This document shows, in pieces, positions 46,585 to 59,400 of a stretch of 64,000 nucleotides of DNA; positions within the stretch are counted from its first letter, which is position 1, and each line of letters begins with the position of its first letter. The notes under the pieces were generated by a model. The model saw only the letters and a list, made by a program, of their open reading frames with translations, was not told the DNA's origin and did not search any database. The stretch is from NCBI GenBank assembly GCA_950295325.1, contig OX485809.1:33804144-33868143 (forward strand). The letters run 5' to 3'. The translations under genes were made by a program, and so were the position numbers. The stretch is from Polytrichum commune (Eukaryota; Streptophyta; Polytrichopsida; Polytrichales; Polytrichaceae).

Positions 46585-46860
46585 GTGTGTGATGTGACCG
46601 TTAGATGGATACTTTTCTCTTTGCACCTACTCCACATAGAATATGAAACATGCAATTAATACAAGATGATTAACAAATCCAAATCATGTCCATGGACATT
46701 TTTACCTCATAAATTTTGGAACTCATATGACCATCTTATTCATTATCAAAGTTAAAATCCTTTTTCTCATTACGTGATTATACAGGTTCCCCAAATCATG
46801 TTGAATATTGAACTTAGAATGGTCAACATATTTTGAACACGTAGAAGCACATCGAAAGAC
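46585..46860 (+). mobile_element. R1 element, partial
   Basis: TTAGATGGATACTTTTCTCT, GAAACATGCAATTAATACAA, GATGATTAACAAATCCAAAT and CTTAGAATGGTCAACATATT match the left two thirds of R1. The right end is missing. Confidence 0.7.
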
Positions 46861-47519
46861 ACCAAGCCTCTCAGAAGTAATTGTAGTAGGCTTGAGTATA
46901 GTTATTGTGGAGCACACACATTATGATCAACAAGGTCTTTCCAATCAAGCTTTGCAAATCTAACCCATCAACTTATCAACCCATCTCCAGTAACTGGACC
47001 CTCGATGCCATACTACCAAAAGTGGATGAGCATACACAAGAGAAAATTGCCATATTCAAACACTACTCTTAAACAATTTCGAACGAACTCACACATGCTC
47101 AGAGAAGGAATGTACATATCCGAAAGAAAATTGTCAAAGAAAATCTACGAGCGACAATTAAACGCTCAATACTCGTGTTCCTTGTTTGAATTTGCAACTG
47201 TGCTCATGTCATTTTAACCTTGTTATAGGGTGTCTATATATGCCAAATTGTTGGAAGGAACCAACAACCCCATGGTGCAAATGTAAACATAATTGTGGTG
47301 GAATGCACTAGGAGAAAAGTTGTCCATTCCAACTATCCATTGCAACTTATTCACTACAACCCATGGCAAGAACATACATAAATAAATCATTTTAGTTGTC
47401 AACTAGAGATTTTTGATTGCGGATTTGAGAGAAATTTGAAATGATTTATTTATGCATTTTCTCGTCCTGAGTTGCAATGGACAAGTTGCAACAAATGATT
47501 GGAACAAACTTAAGATATG

Positions 47520-47720
47520 TGGGTGATACTTTCTTTAAGTGGACACCTATATTTGACTCATGTGTGGTTTGGTGAGGATCAAAAAAAAAAAAACACCATA
47601 AAGACACATGTTTAAAAGAGATTGGACTATGTCTTCAAATATTATCAACTACTCCACACTCAAGGAAGTCAAAGCACAACAATGGGACAACCATGAAACA
47701 AGCAATCCAATGACAATCAA
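47520..47720 (-). mobile_element. R1 element, reverse, partial
   Basis: TTTAAGTGGACACCTATATT, ACTCATGTGTGGTTTGGTGA, GACACATGTTTAAAAGAGAT and TTGGACTATGTC. Confidence 0.7.
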
Positions 47721-48459
47721 TCCATACTTTGCTACTGCCATGTAAAGTCCAAATAATGTCTATGACCAACCATGAGGTTGTGTAGTTATGTGTGACCAAC
47801 TTTCAAACATGGAGAACAAAATATAGACTTTTGACTGGCCTGTGAACACATTGCTCTTTTTGTTTTCACATCTAATAAGATGTCTCTAAGTATGCCTCAA
47901 TTATTGCAACAAAGCCTGTGGACATCAGAACAAAATGCCAGGTTGAAATACAACTAAACAAATGAACAGGACATCAAGAACACATTGCAATGTTCTGGAT
48001 AATCTTGTCTTCAAAAAGGATTGATTACACAAGCAAAATGTAAGCTTGAAAGTGTACAATGAGTCAGATCAGACTGATTCTTTTTTGTTACAAAAGCAGT
48101 AGCTTCTGTTCAGTGCACTGAGCCCTGCATTAAAGTGACAGTGGTATACATGTCAACATACCCCTATAACTGCAAAGAATCTGACTTGAGTTACGTGATA
48201 CTTCATTGCTTCTAGGACCTCTGACAGTAGAATAGGAAAGTAAAGAAACTGGATATAAAAAAGTAAACCTCAGAACTAAGACATCTAATGAAGAACTGAT
48301 AAAAAAAAAGGGACCTACAGGCTGCACATCTAAAGACTTGGCATGTAAGAGAGAGACCCTCCACAGGCCTCTTGTCCATTGCTGATTCTACAGAAGTTCA
48401 TATGATAACAAGAATTATCAAGTGGACTCCATCACGGGACAAGGTGTTGGTCCTTATGG

Positions 48460-51400
48460 TTATTGTGTCTTCAATTTCCCGTCGACAGCCAGAGTCTGAG
48501 CCTTGGTTACCAGTGTATCTGTCCTGAAGGTAGCATCATCCTTTATAAAGCTCCACCAGAAGTATGTGATAGGGATTGTGGTTGCATGCCATATAGCATG
48601 GGCATCAAAAAACCCCCAAAGGGGAGGAAAGTCGTAAACTTCCAAAAGTGTTGCTAATGAAGCACCAAAAAGAACCATCCACAATCTGTACCGAGCTGGG
48701 TGCTTAGTGACCCAGCCCCAGACTGCCCAGATTATGAGCTGGAGTACACTGATCACCACGCAAACAATCATATTCAGACCTGGTTGCCACAAAACAGTCA
48801 TTAGAGGTACAAAACAAAGTTCAGTGCCCATATAAATATGGGGATTTGGCCAGCAGTTGAAAATATATACCACACCAATCAAGAGGTGAAGCCTTTAAGA
48901 AGAGATAAAAACATGACAAATATGTGGTGATACTTCTTGCACCGATATTAAACTCTAAGATGTTATAAGTTTTTCATGCCCCATAATCTCTGCTTCACCC
49001 CAAGCTAGCTTTTAGAGTTTGGGAGGCATGCTGAAGCTAAGATAACATACTAATCCCCCACCTGCTCTGGTTAGATGGGTGCTTCCTGATCAAAGCAAGG
49101 ACATGTCAAATCCTGCAAACTTGAGAATTTGGTACAAAATAACATCAGTTAGAAAGCTTAGGAACTAAGAAAGGAATTCGTTTGCTACTCTGCTACTTAC
49201 CATAGTCAAACTTGTACAGGTTGAGGTACAGTATATGTGTTGCAGTAAATGCAATGACAGGAGCTGCGACCATCACTTGAGCTGCTTCAACTCTCAGATT
49301 CCCCGTACGAATAACAGCTAGAATTAAGTTATAACCCACCAACACCACAGCTGATGAGTAGTTCAGACTTTCTGTAAATGTCATATCCCTGGAATACACC
49401 AAACTAAATATAAGAGCCACTTCCATGTTCTCTTTTCCCATTCATGAGTAGTATCATTGACAAAATTGAGAGTATGTTGTTCCAGAATGCTCACATAACT
49501 ATGAAGCTACCCATCGTCAAGTGATGGTTTGCACTATGTCTGAAAGACCTCAGGATTTCCCACTAAGCATACTTTGTAGGTGGCACCAAAACCTCAATGA
49601 AAGTCATGAACCCTTGTCCATCACTACAGAATTACTTATTTCTCAATCAAGAACTTCAAGATAGGAAGCCAATATTACTAACCGTGAATGGAAGACAGTG
49701 CTCCAAATCCAGCTATTCATTGATAAAATACCATACAGAGTCCAGTGAACTCGATACTCATAGTAGGGACCCTTAGGGCCCAAAGGTAATTTGTAGTACA
49801 GAAGAACCAAAAAAGAGGAGAATCCTTGAAAGTGAACAAGTAGATTCATCAGAGAGAATATAACAGATGCTGGTTCCTGGTATGAAAATAACATGCCCAC
49901 AGGGTTACATGATCAACAACCACTTCAGAAAGGAGTACTAATAAATTTGCCAATATTCAGATTGCCAGGGCGATAACTTCAGTATAGCATGAGAGAAAAC
50001 CTTCAACTTTTGAGAACAAGTTGACATACTAGCAGTACATACAACAATTTCACAAGAAAAAATAACTTAGACAACCCACAAACCTGTAAACTGAACATTC
50101 GAACAAAGGGCCATTTGCCATGGTACTTGACAGGAGGCTCAGAGCTTGCTTCTCGTGTAACTTCTTCAAGAATCATGCATTGATACCGACATTCACTGAT
50201 ACAGTCCCACTTCTTCCATCGAAGATACAAAGGCTCTTTTAAAAACTTCTCGTGTGGTGAGGCCAGATTACATTTAGGAAGTATATTGCCCTCTAGGTCA
50301 ACATTCACAGGAAACCTGCAGCTGTTGAAGCAGTGTCCATTCACACATCCAGTCTGCTCGCACCCCTTCACACAAGATCTGCCACATAGTCCCCAATCTC
50401 ATGTTCAGAAATATATATGTCCCCCCTCTACACGCCTGTATTTATGCAAAAAAAAATCAGCTGTCCGCACATAATCACCCACTCTGAAAGATGTGAGCAC
50501 AATTATAACATTGATGCATTCAAAATAATAAGCTAAATACTGCTGCAACTGGTCATTCAGCTAGGGTAAGGGCCTCATATGTGCGTCTAGTGTACATTTG
50601 AAGGAGTGCAGAAAGGAAGGGTATACCCTCATCCTTACTCATTCCAAATTATCAGAGGCCCCCATCTAGATTACCAAGTCTAGTACCAAAACTATGAAAA
50701 AACAGCTGTCCAGACATCACTCAAACTCTGAAAGAGCTGTGAGCACAAGTACATTACTGATGCATTCAAAATAATGAGCATAATACTGCTACTTACTGGT
50801 CATTTGGCCAGAGTAACGGAGGGGTACACCACTCCCTCACATGTACGTATGCTGTACATTTGAAGGAAAGGAGAAAGGAATGGTGTTTACACTCACCCTT
50901 ACTCGTCCCAAATTATCAACGGCCCCCATCTAGATGTTACCAGATTAAGTACCGCTTTCTGTGCCAAAACTGTCACAGGTAATCAGGTCCTCGAAACACG
51001 TAAGAAAAGGGGCATTGACAAAAATCGAGTCATGCACAACCCACATACTTATATATTGAGGTGCATTGAGGAAGGTGATTGTTTTGAATATATGTACGTC
51101 GTGTTGAGAGCTCCTAAATGCCGGACTAACGGCTGCACTCTTGGTACCGTTGGAAGCTCTCAATGTTCCAATTCGAGGGAAGATTTATTTTCCAAATAAT
51201 AATCTCACCATCCATTAATTACATAAGAAGAATTAGTCGATGGGGTTCATTTCTGCTCTCCCCTGGCACCATATAACAGGACTAGGCTTCTAAACTGGGG
51301 ATCATTTAGTAACCCACTCCCAGAAAACAATTTTCAAAAAATTGAGATTGGCTCTTAACTTAGGATAAAGACTTCTAACCAAAGTCGATATTTACTAAAA

Positions 51401-52618
51401 AATTGATATGCTCTCAACCGCACTCACCAGCTCAGGGCATCTCGGTTCAGTGACAGACCATTATTGCACTTTCTCGTTGAACATGATCGGAGAATTCAGT
51501 TTTAGTGCTTTCGCGGTGATCTGTTCTGGACCTCAATATCAAGAGCCTAATTTACCGCAGGGTGTTAAGAAGAAGGAACTTATAAATTTCAATTTTTTTA
51601 AATATTACAATGACCAGAAAAACTTCCAGTAACCAGTTGACAAGGCACTTTGGAAAAAAGAAAAGAAAAGAAAAAAATCATCCCCTGTTATTTGGGTCAT
51701 ATCTAGTATTCAGAATTTGCATGCATTGTTACCGAGGTCAGGGAACAAAAATTATCTAAGAAAATTTGAGATTTCGGTTGTCGAACACAGAAATGACCTG
51801 TCCACAATCTGCTTTCAGGACTAAATATTGACAGCCAGTTGCAGATAACCTACAACAACCGCCCAATTGGCACATACGACTCGTTCTTCACACCTGTGAG
51901 CCGTGTCCTTTTCAAAGGTTTTATGGGACATGACGATGATGAACCGAACCCTAAATCTATGTACAAAACAACACTCCGTGCCACTTCAAAACAACAAGAA
52001 AACTAGAGCGAACTTTACACATTTACTTAATACCCTTGAATGCGAAGAAGAACCATGCACTTGCAAAGACACTATTTCAAGTTTGGGTATCAAAAGCTGC
52101 AGTGAGGAATGGCAGTTAGAAGTGCATGTTGGTCCTTGCATCGATCAGTATACGAATGTAGCTATCGGATAAATAAAAGAGAATTCTGAATTGGATAGGC
52201 AGCCCGTCCCGTATCAGGTTCCGACTTATCCTCAAGTACATTATTTCGCCTTCCCCTCTCCACCAGTCACATACATGTCTGGAAAAACACTTTATACTTA
52301 GCGATACACTGAATCTAGGTCATCCACGTGAACTTCCGCCAGTCATCACTCTATAAAACTCACGAAGAGGACGATTAGCACAGAAACGAGGAATCGTGTA
52401 AGAAATTCCCACGCCGACCATAGCCGTCCCACACAGGCACCAACACCCCTAAAAATACAAAACACTCTGTCGAAGTTCCAAACAGCCCCCGCAGTATAGG
52501 CAACAGCTCGATTGAGAGAGCACCTGTAAGGAAGTCGTTCGTCGCCAGCGCTCGCCTCGGAGCGTTGCAGAGCGAATTGCAATAGAAGCACAAGCGGCAG
52601 CAACAGACGCAACGTCAT
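48460..52618 (-). CDS. PGAP3: PGAP3/Per1-type GPI-anchor remodelling protein, five exons
   Basis: Exons on the minus strand: 52618-52524, 50378-50084, 49876-49683, 49388-49201 and 48779-48460 (TAA). All introns are GT..AG, and joining keeps one frame of 363 codons. The first in-frame ATG is 52618; the codon nine triplets upstream is GTG. Residues 1-23 form a signal peptide. A Cys-rich lumenal part follows (Cys at 34, 38, 43, 48, 52, 67, 91, 95, 99), then KYHGKWPF and about seven membrane segments. Family motifs: YYKLP, SMNSWIWSTVFHSRD (His193), YLNLYKFDYG and FDAHAIWHATTIP (His318, His322), followed by WWSFIKDD. The family (CREST hydrolase superfamily) removes the sn-2 acyl chain of GPI anchors in the ER/Golgi. 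The Asp usual in LDY after FHSRD is Asn204 here. Intron 1 (2.1 kb) holds a tandem duplication. Confidence 0.95.
50420..50975. repeat. About 245-260-bp tandem duplication in intron 1
   Basis: Unit starts are CAGCTGTCCGCACAT at 50458 and CAGCTGTCCAGACAT at 50703. Both units carry ACTCTGAAAGA, TGATGCATTCAAAATAAT, ATACTGCT, TGGTCATT, GTACATTTGAAGGA, CCTTACTC and GCCCCCATCTAGAT. A further partial unit seems to precede the first. Entirely intronic. Confidence 0.85.
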
Positions 52619-55080
52619 CGCGATGTTCGCTGCTTTGAAGCTCACTGATCCCTCCGCTGCCCTCTGCTTATCTCGTCACCATAATTTTTTTTTTAAACAT
52701 ATGCAAAAAAAAAAAAAAATCTCCAGCCGAAGCTGCCGCTCGCATTCCACCTCCGCAACACGCTTGCTCAAGCAAAGCGTCTACTTGACAGCCAACATTC
52801 TCCACCCCCACAACGACCACTTCCTGCAATCACAAAGCGAAGCAAATCCCAGCCCAACCAAAGCAAAGCAAACCAAGGCTAGCCCGGCCTCGTGTCTCGA
52901 CAGGCTTCGGGGGGGACTTGGGGCGGAAGAGGGGGGGGTCTTGGGGTCCAACTGTTCTTGGCCCAAATTGGAGATTCTAGTTATTCTAGTCTAACATTGG
53001 AATGGCTGCACAATCTATAACCACATGAAAGAAGGATAGCATATGCTTGAGCCCAACTAGAGTCATTACTAAGTAACGTGTCCATATACGGCGATTAGGG
53101 AACATATTGTTATGTCATTTTGAAGGTAAATTTGTCCCTCTAAGTGGGTGGGGTGTGTTTTCCTTTTGTTATTCAAGTTCGCGTTGCCTCTTCATACCAT
53201 TACTCCTCAACTATAAGGGCCTTAACCCTTTCTTGAAAATCGCCCCATGGTTTGTGGGACCAACAAGGAATATTATGTTGGAAGTGTGGATTATAACATA
53301 AGGATGGACAAACCGGTTCTATATTGATTAAAAAAAAGACGAGCCATGCCTCTAGTGACCAATAGTGTGCTAGCCACCCTAGTAGATCCACACTATACAT
53401 TAGGGTCCCAACAACTTGGCAATAACATCACATTGGGGGACATATGCTAGCTATAAGCTCAACGTCAATGTACGATGCTCAATATGAGTTTGGCAAACCC
53501 TCAAATAGTGGAGGGGTAATCTAGTGTGGATTCCTCACCCTATAGTGGGGATTAACCAAGTTGGGTTGTGCTAAGTTGGTCTTTTGTCTCCAAAAAAAAA
53601 AGTGAAATTGTTGGGAACTCCATACAACTTGGAATTTTTTTCATTTTTTTTTTCAACAGCTGCGATATTCTTATGCTGATCAGAGACCCTGACTACTTGA
53701 TTATGGTAAACAATGTTGGAAAATGTATAGTTTGAACTTACCCTAAGTAGTTGGGTCCATGTTCATAACACCTATCATGGAGGGGGTGAAAACATTGATT
53801 CTAGTGTAAAAGCCTAGGGATAATGATTTTTAGCCAACTTAACACCTAAGTTGGGGTCAAGATCCCCAATTAGACTCTTGAGGTTAATAAGTATAAATCA
53901 ATAATGAAGCTATAAAGGCATATGTTCATTACACCTTCGATGGTAGGCGTTGAAGATCAGTTTAAGCTTCAATCGAAAGCTTGTCAGATAATAATAAAAA
54001 TAAACAAACTCCCTCCTTTTGCATTCCTTTGTGATTGCAGTTATCGGTGATGCATTAATGGCTTAGAATTTGTGGCACAAATGTCAAAGAGCCCAATGAA
54101 ACTTGCCCCAATATGTTTTTTGTTGAAACATCCCAACATGATATGATTAGACTACGCTACATGTTAATATTGTGGACCACACTATTGAGCTTTTTCATAC
54201 TAAAACATTTTGGGAAAATATCGTGGGAAATTAACGTGACCATAATCAAAGTGAGATATTTACCTCAAACAAAGAAGATTTCATGACAAGCCAAAGAATG
54301 CTCAAAAACTAGGACTTAAGTATAACTGGATTTATGCATGAGTTTTGGACAATTCCAATTGTCAATATGGCATACACTTGATCGCAAAACCACACAAATA
54401 TGGTGGTTGGCGAACATAAAATACAAACAAATCAAAGTTGTGGTTGTTTTGTTATTGCTTTTGATGTTGTCATTTCATGTTTTTGTCCCCACAAGTGCAC
54501 ATCCCTCATTATTTTTGGACAAGTGGTTGGTCCAAACATACTTAAATTTTAGTTTAAAGCTCTTTGGGTTGCGGTCTACAAACCGAGAGCTTGAATTGTG
54601 GACAATCCCAAGTGACCTCCATGCAATAGCTTAGAATTTTGATTCAGAATTTGTCAAAAAATACTAAGAGCTTGTGATAGACAAGCCATGAGGTTAATGT
54701 CAAAGCACCATCTAAGAGCATTGTAAACCTAGTGGAAATTTTGAACTCAACTTCAAAGCCCAAGTTTGAAGCAGAATTCCAATGCACATACATGACTACT
54801 TTGAGAGCTCTCCATCTTCAAGCTCTTTACTTATGAAAGGCCATTGAAGCGGGTGCATTAACCTACAAGGTATATGGGTGTTATTGGGTTTGTTGTCCAA
54901 CTTCTACCAATTAGATTCACACAACGAAACTTGTGTTGCATTCACAAATCTAAGATGAAGCATCATCAACAACAAATAAAAAACAAAGTGAAACCAAACC
55001 TCCACAGATTTAGTTACAATTATCAAAAGAGCATGTTTATTGATTCCTTAATTAAATACACAAGTCTTCCCATTGATTGT
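52619..55080. other. Intergenic region upstream of the PGAP3-like gene
   Basis: No further gene is supported. Positions about 52905-53060 (GGGGGGGACTTGGGG, TTGGCCCAAATTGGAGATTC, TAGTCTAACATTGGAA) recur, diverged, at about 55289-55450. The rest is AT-rich and unassigned. Confidence 0.5.
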
Positions 55081-55084
55081 GTTT

Positions 55085-55225
55085 ACTATTGAGTGCAGGT
55101 TAGGTTAGTAAAACTTGAAGATGTAATTCAATCTCTTTTGAACACGTCTCTTTATGGTGTCTGTTCTTTGATCCTTGCTGAACCACATACCAATCAAATG
55201 TAGGTGTCCAAGTATGAAAGTAACC
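55085..55225 (+). mobile_element. R1 element, right-end fragment
   Basis: CAATCTCTTTTGAACACGTC, GGTGTCTGTTCTTTGATCC, GAACCACATACCAATCAAAT and GTAGGTGTCC. Confidence 0.6.
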
Positions 55226-56475
55226 AAATAACACGGGCATGCCTGACAAAAAGGAGAGCAGAGGCAAGGGCAAAGGCAAAGAGGGACTTGGGGGGACTTG
55301 GGAAACTGGAGAGGGACTTGAGGAGGATGGGGAGTGCGGACACCTGCTACCTAATAAAACCGTGGCCCAAGTTGGAGACTCTAATTATTCTTCGTCTAAT
55401 ATTGGAAGTTTATTGCATATGAAGTCAAGTTGGGCCAAAAGCTCAAAAAGTGCATGGAAAGAAGGAAAGCCAGCTTTCCGCAAGGCTCTGGCTTGCCACA
55501 TCGGGAAGAGCAGCCTATTTCAGTTCATTTGACGCTACCTCCGAGTCACCACATGCCGACTTTGAACATTATTCCACAACAGCCTATTTTAAAATTGATC
55601 GCTAAAGACAGCACTCCATGCAAGATAACCTGGAACCTTGAACTTTTCAATCCTACACACACATGTTTTAGGAACCTCACATGGTATTCGTTCACTTATG
55701 CTGCAGTCTAACTCGGTCAGATTCTAGTGCACTCAAATACTTTAGATAGTTACAAATGGTGGTGCACTGAATGTGGGCTGATTTTCAAGTTCTACTTGAT
55801 GCTTGAGGGGAGGAGAGGCCACACACGTTTGGAAACGCCATTTCGGAATGGAGATTGGTGGGCCAACCTTGAAAGCAAGCTCCTGAAAGATTAGGCACAT
55901 GTCAAGGCCGAAATTCTTTTACCTTGGCCCACCAATCTCCGTTTTCAAAAATATGTGTGGCCTCAACATCACCAGTATTTAGAGAGTCCATTCACTTCTT
56001 GAGATCTGTAACCACTTCTTTCCACTCTGGTCGTTGAGATGGACCTCTCAAGTATATCCTGCCAAACTCTGCAAATACAAAAACTGGGCTAGACAAAGTA
56101 CTGAAGAGTAGGACTACTTGGTACAATGAACCTCCTTCACCAAAGTTGATGAGAAATGTAACAACACAACAGTACAAAAACCTACCAAAAAAAAAACATG
56201 AAGCCTACTACAAGACTCTTGTTGTGCATCACCTTGAGACAAACCTGCAGAAGAGTGCAAGACTTCCAAGTTTCTAGCCCTGCACGGAGAATGCTTCTCT
56301 GTGACGCTTCGCATCCAGAATATCGCAACTTGAGTTGGTTTATGTGACAAAATGGTCTAAGATGGCATTTGGAGGAGCCCCATCAGGCCGCCAATTTTGT
56401 GTGCCACATGAATATATAAATGTCTGTAATTCTACTATCCCAAATACAAATCCTCCCCCTGTGTACTGTACCAAA

Positions 56476-59400
56476 TCATTCTTTTTTGGGTTTAGCTTTG
56501 TAGGGATACTTCTGGTGAATGATGGTACTGGTCACCACCAAGGGCAGGGCTGCAATAGCATAACCTGATGGAGGTTTACCCTCCACCACAACCTCCAGTG
56601 CAGCTGTGACAAGGAGTGCTGACACGATGACAAACCCCTGCAGCAAGCACAAACACGGACTGTAAGAATAGCTAAGGTATATGGGTCATAAATGGTTACT
56701 TTTTTTCTGACTAGCCCATTTCTCAGGATAAGAAACAAGCAATTAGTATGAGATGGTTAGCAAATCCAAATTAAGGCTGTAGCCACTTCCCTCATGATTT
56801 TGGGAGCTCACGTGAATATCTTATTCATTATCAAAGTGAAAATTCTCGTGCTCATTGAATAGTCATATACATCCCCCAATTATGTTGGCTGTTGAGTCTA
56901 GAATGGTTATCTTATTTTTAAAATATAATCCAATCTCTTTTAGACACGTGTCTTTTTGGTACCCGTTCTTGGAGCCACACCTGACCACTTCCCAGTCAAA
57001 TATAGGTGTTCAATTAAGGTAGGTAAATAAATTGGGCACATCTACCTTAAGGTAAAATGATCAACAGATGTCATTGACAACAACCTATCAAACCCTGAAC
57101 TGAAATAGTATATATATATATCCAAGTATAGTGTGAAAACTACTAGAAAGCTAAATGGAAACTTTCAATTAACCTATGTAAAAACAACAATCGGCTTCAT
57201 TGCCATGAACAACAACTTGCATGTTTGACGGTGCCATGTGATGTTAAGGCTCTATTTTGTTTGATAAGCAGTAACTTTTATCTTCAACTAGGCTGCAGAA
57301 AGCACCAGGTATATATAGCAAGTACCTTCTTGATACCACCAGAATACTGCGTCACTAATCCCACCAGAATACCTCCAAATGCATTCAAAACAACTGGAAT
57401 CTGCCAAGAAAGGCAGTAGATTAAGTATCAGAAAATTGCCAAGAACGCAAGACTTGCAAGACATTTCAGTGAGCTTGATAATAAGAGGTTGCTTGAGAAT
57501 GATACCAGTACTTACAAATGTCAGTAAGGTCCAACCATAAAAGAAGCCACGCTTATGTATGCTCACACCATCTGGCGACCAGTACATGCTAGTCAACAAG
57601 CATAAACTTCCAAAAGTGGACATCTCCAAAGTCATCAAGTAGGTACTCCGACGTTTCACCTGAATATATAGTGACTGGACATTAGTACCTCCTATGATCT
57701 ACTCTGTATAATTTGTGACATTTCAAGGTCCTAGCCAATACATCTGAATGTAGAAAACATCATTTACACATATGATGCAGGTTTATGTGCTATATATTTC
57801 AACAATATTATCTGTCCTGCTGAGATTCCTCAAGTAACTCAAAGATGAATGATGATGTGCACCGTTATAAAAACTTGGACATATAAGAGAATCATCGATG
57901 TACTTCATGTCACAAAGAATCTGAGCGTGAAAGAGATTGAAAGACAGCTGCGCACAGTTCAAAGCATTGCAAATGAAGTCCATCAAAAAGTATACCTGGG
58001 CAGCCCACTGGCAGAGGGTGGAGGCCAGACCCGAGAGCACCGATGCCACAAGAATAGGAATAATTCCCAACCACAATGTAGTTTCCAGTTCTACTTCTTT
58101 ACTTCTCTTTTTTGGTGCACTTTTACCAAGACTCAAGAATACTGCTGCTACCAATAGCAGCAGCAATGCTCCAATTTGCTGCCTTGTTTGCCTGTGCCTG
58201 CAAGGAAAATCTCTGTCCCTGAAGTACCATCCACATACCTCCCAAATGTTCCAACAGATATGTATGTCCTCCAGAATGGCAAATGTATGAATTACCAATG
58301 TTGAATGTGATTAGACTAAGATAAGGCATATAGAAAACCCTACAAAGCTCAAATCAATCTCCAATTACCTCCTCTGGAACCGAAGTACATAGATATCAAC
58401 TTCGTTCAAAAACAATTTAGGCATTCAGATATAAGACTGGAATCAACAGATTTAAAAGATTAAAAAAAACTAAATGAAGTGCAGAAAACATACCCAAGAA
58501 AAAGGAACATAAATAGTGCTGTAAAGACAAGTTTGGTTTGATTCAAAAGGGAAAATGTAAGGGAATCCAAGTGACGGTAAGACAGCTGAAGAAGGGTGTT
58601 CTGTAGAGCATAGATTGCTGCTGGGGATGCAGATGCCATCAAAGCATCCACTAATCTCCACTCTTTGCCTAATCTCCACAAGGTGCCATCACGAGCCATG
58701 AAGATAAATGCTGCTGCACTCTGCATCAACATGAATCATTCAAAGAACAAGTTACAAGAATGAATATTTGAAAAGAACCTCAGTTACCAAGAATTAGGCC
58801 AGAATTAATTGATTAAATTGAATGCAGGCATCAAATATGCATAAATGAAATTTGTTCTTTCATTTTGAATGGGCTACTAATAAACACCTTGAAACCAAAT
58901 GAAAGTTTGACGAGGAGGAAAGCAACACCTGGACTTGCAGACATTGACCACTATTAACATTAAAAAACTCTGGTATTTAAAACATGGATTACATCATATT
59001 TGTGTAAGAAAGATGTCATTGCCACATGAAACTCTAGCAGGTAGCACACAGCCGTTGTGTTGGTGTGAATTCCTAAAACTTCTGTAGAAATGAATTGGCG
59101 CACTTGGTGACAGACGATGAGGACTGGGAACCAGTTGAATACTCATCACTAGTATTCTGAGGCTACCTCAGAGGCTCAGGATACCAAACTGCAAATCATG
59201 TTAACCCAACTATATGAGTGGGTTTCTGATTAGCAATTTGGCAACCGGCATTGTTATTAGCCTAATGTCCACAAGTGGCTCACCTACAGAAGGAGCAGCA
59301 AGTACGCAGGTACATCCCTCCAGCAGGTGGCAGCGATCATATACCTTGACCATTTCACATGTGAGGACCGCCGATGTCATGATCACTTGCTTCCTGCCAC

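Noticed and set aside
55992..56177. Minus-strand frame ending RGPSQRPEWKEVVTDLKK, resembling the last subdomain of a protein kinase
   Set aside because: Only about 15 residues are suggestive, no other kinase motif lies nearby, and the position falls in the 3' flank of the transporter gene. It could be a tiny kinase fragment, but evidence is insufficient.
57783..58298. 171-codon continuous minus-strand frame through transporter exon 4
   Set aside because: Only the central 67 codons (58197-57996) are exon. The flanks are intron with clear GT and AG borders that match the family.
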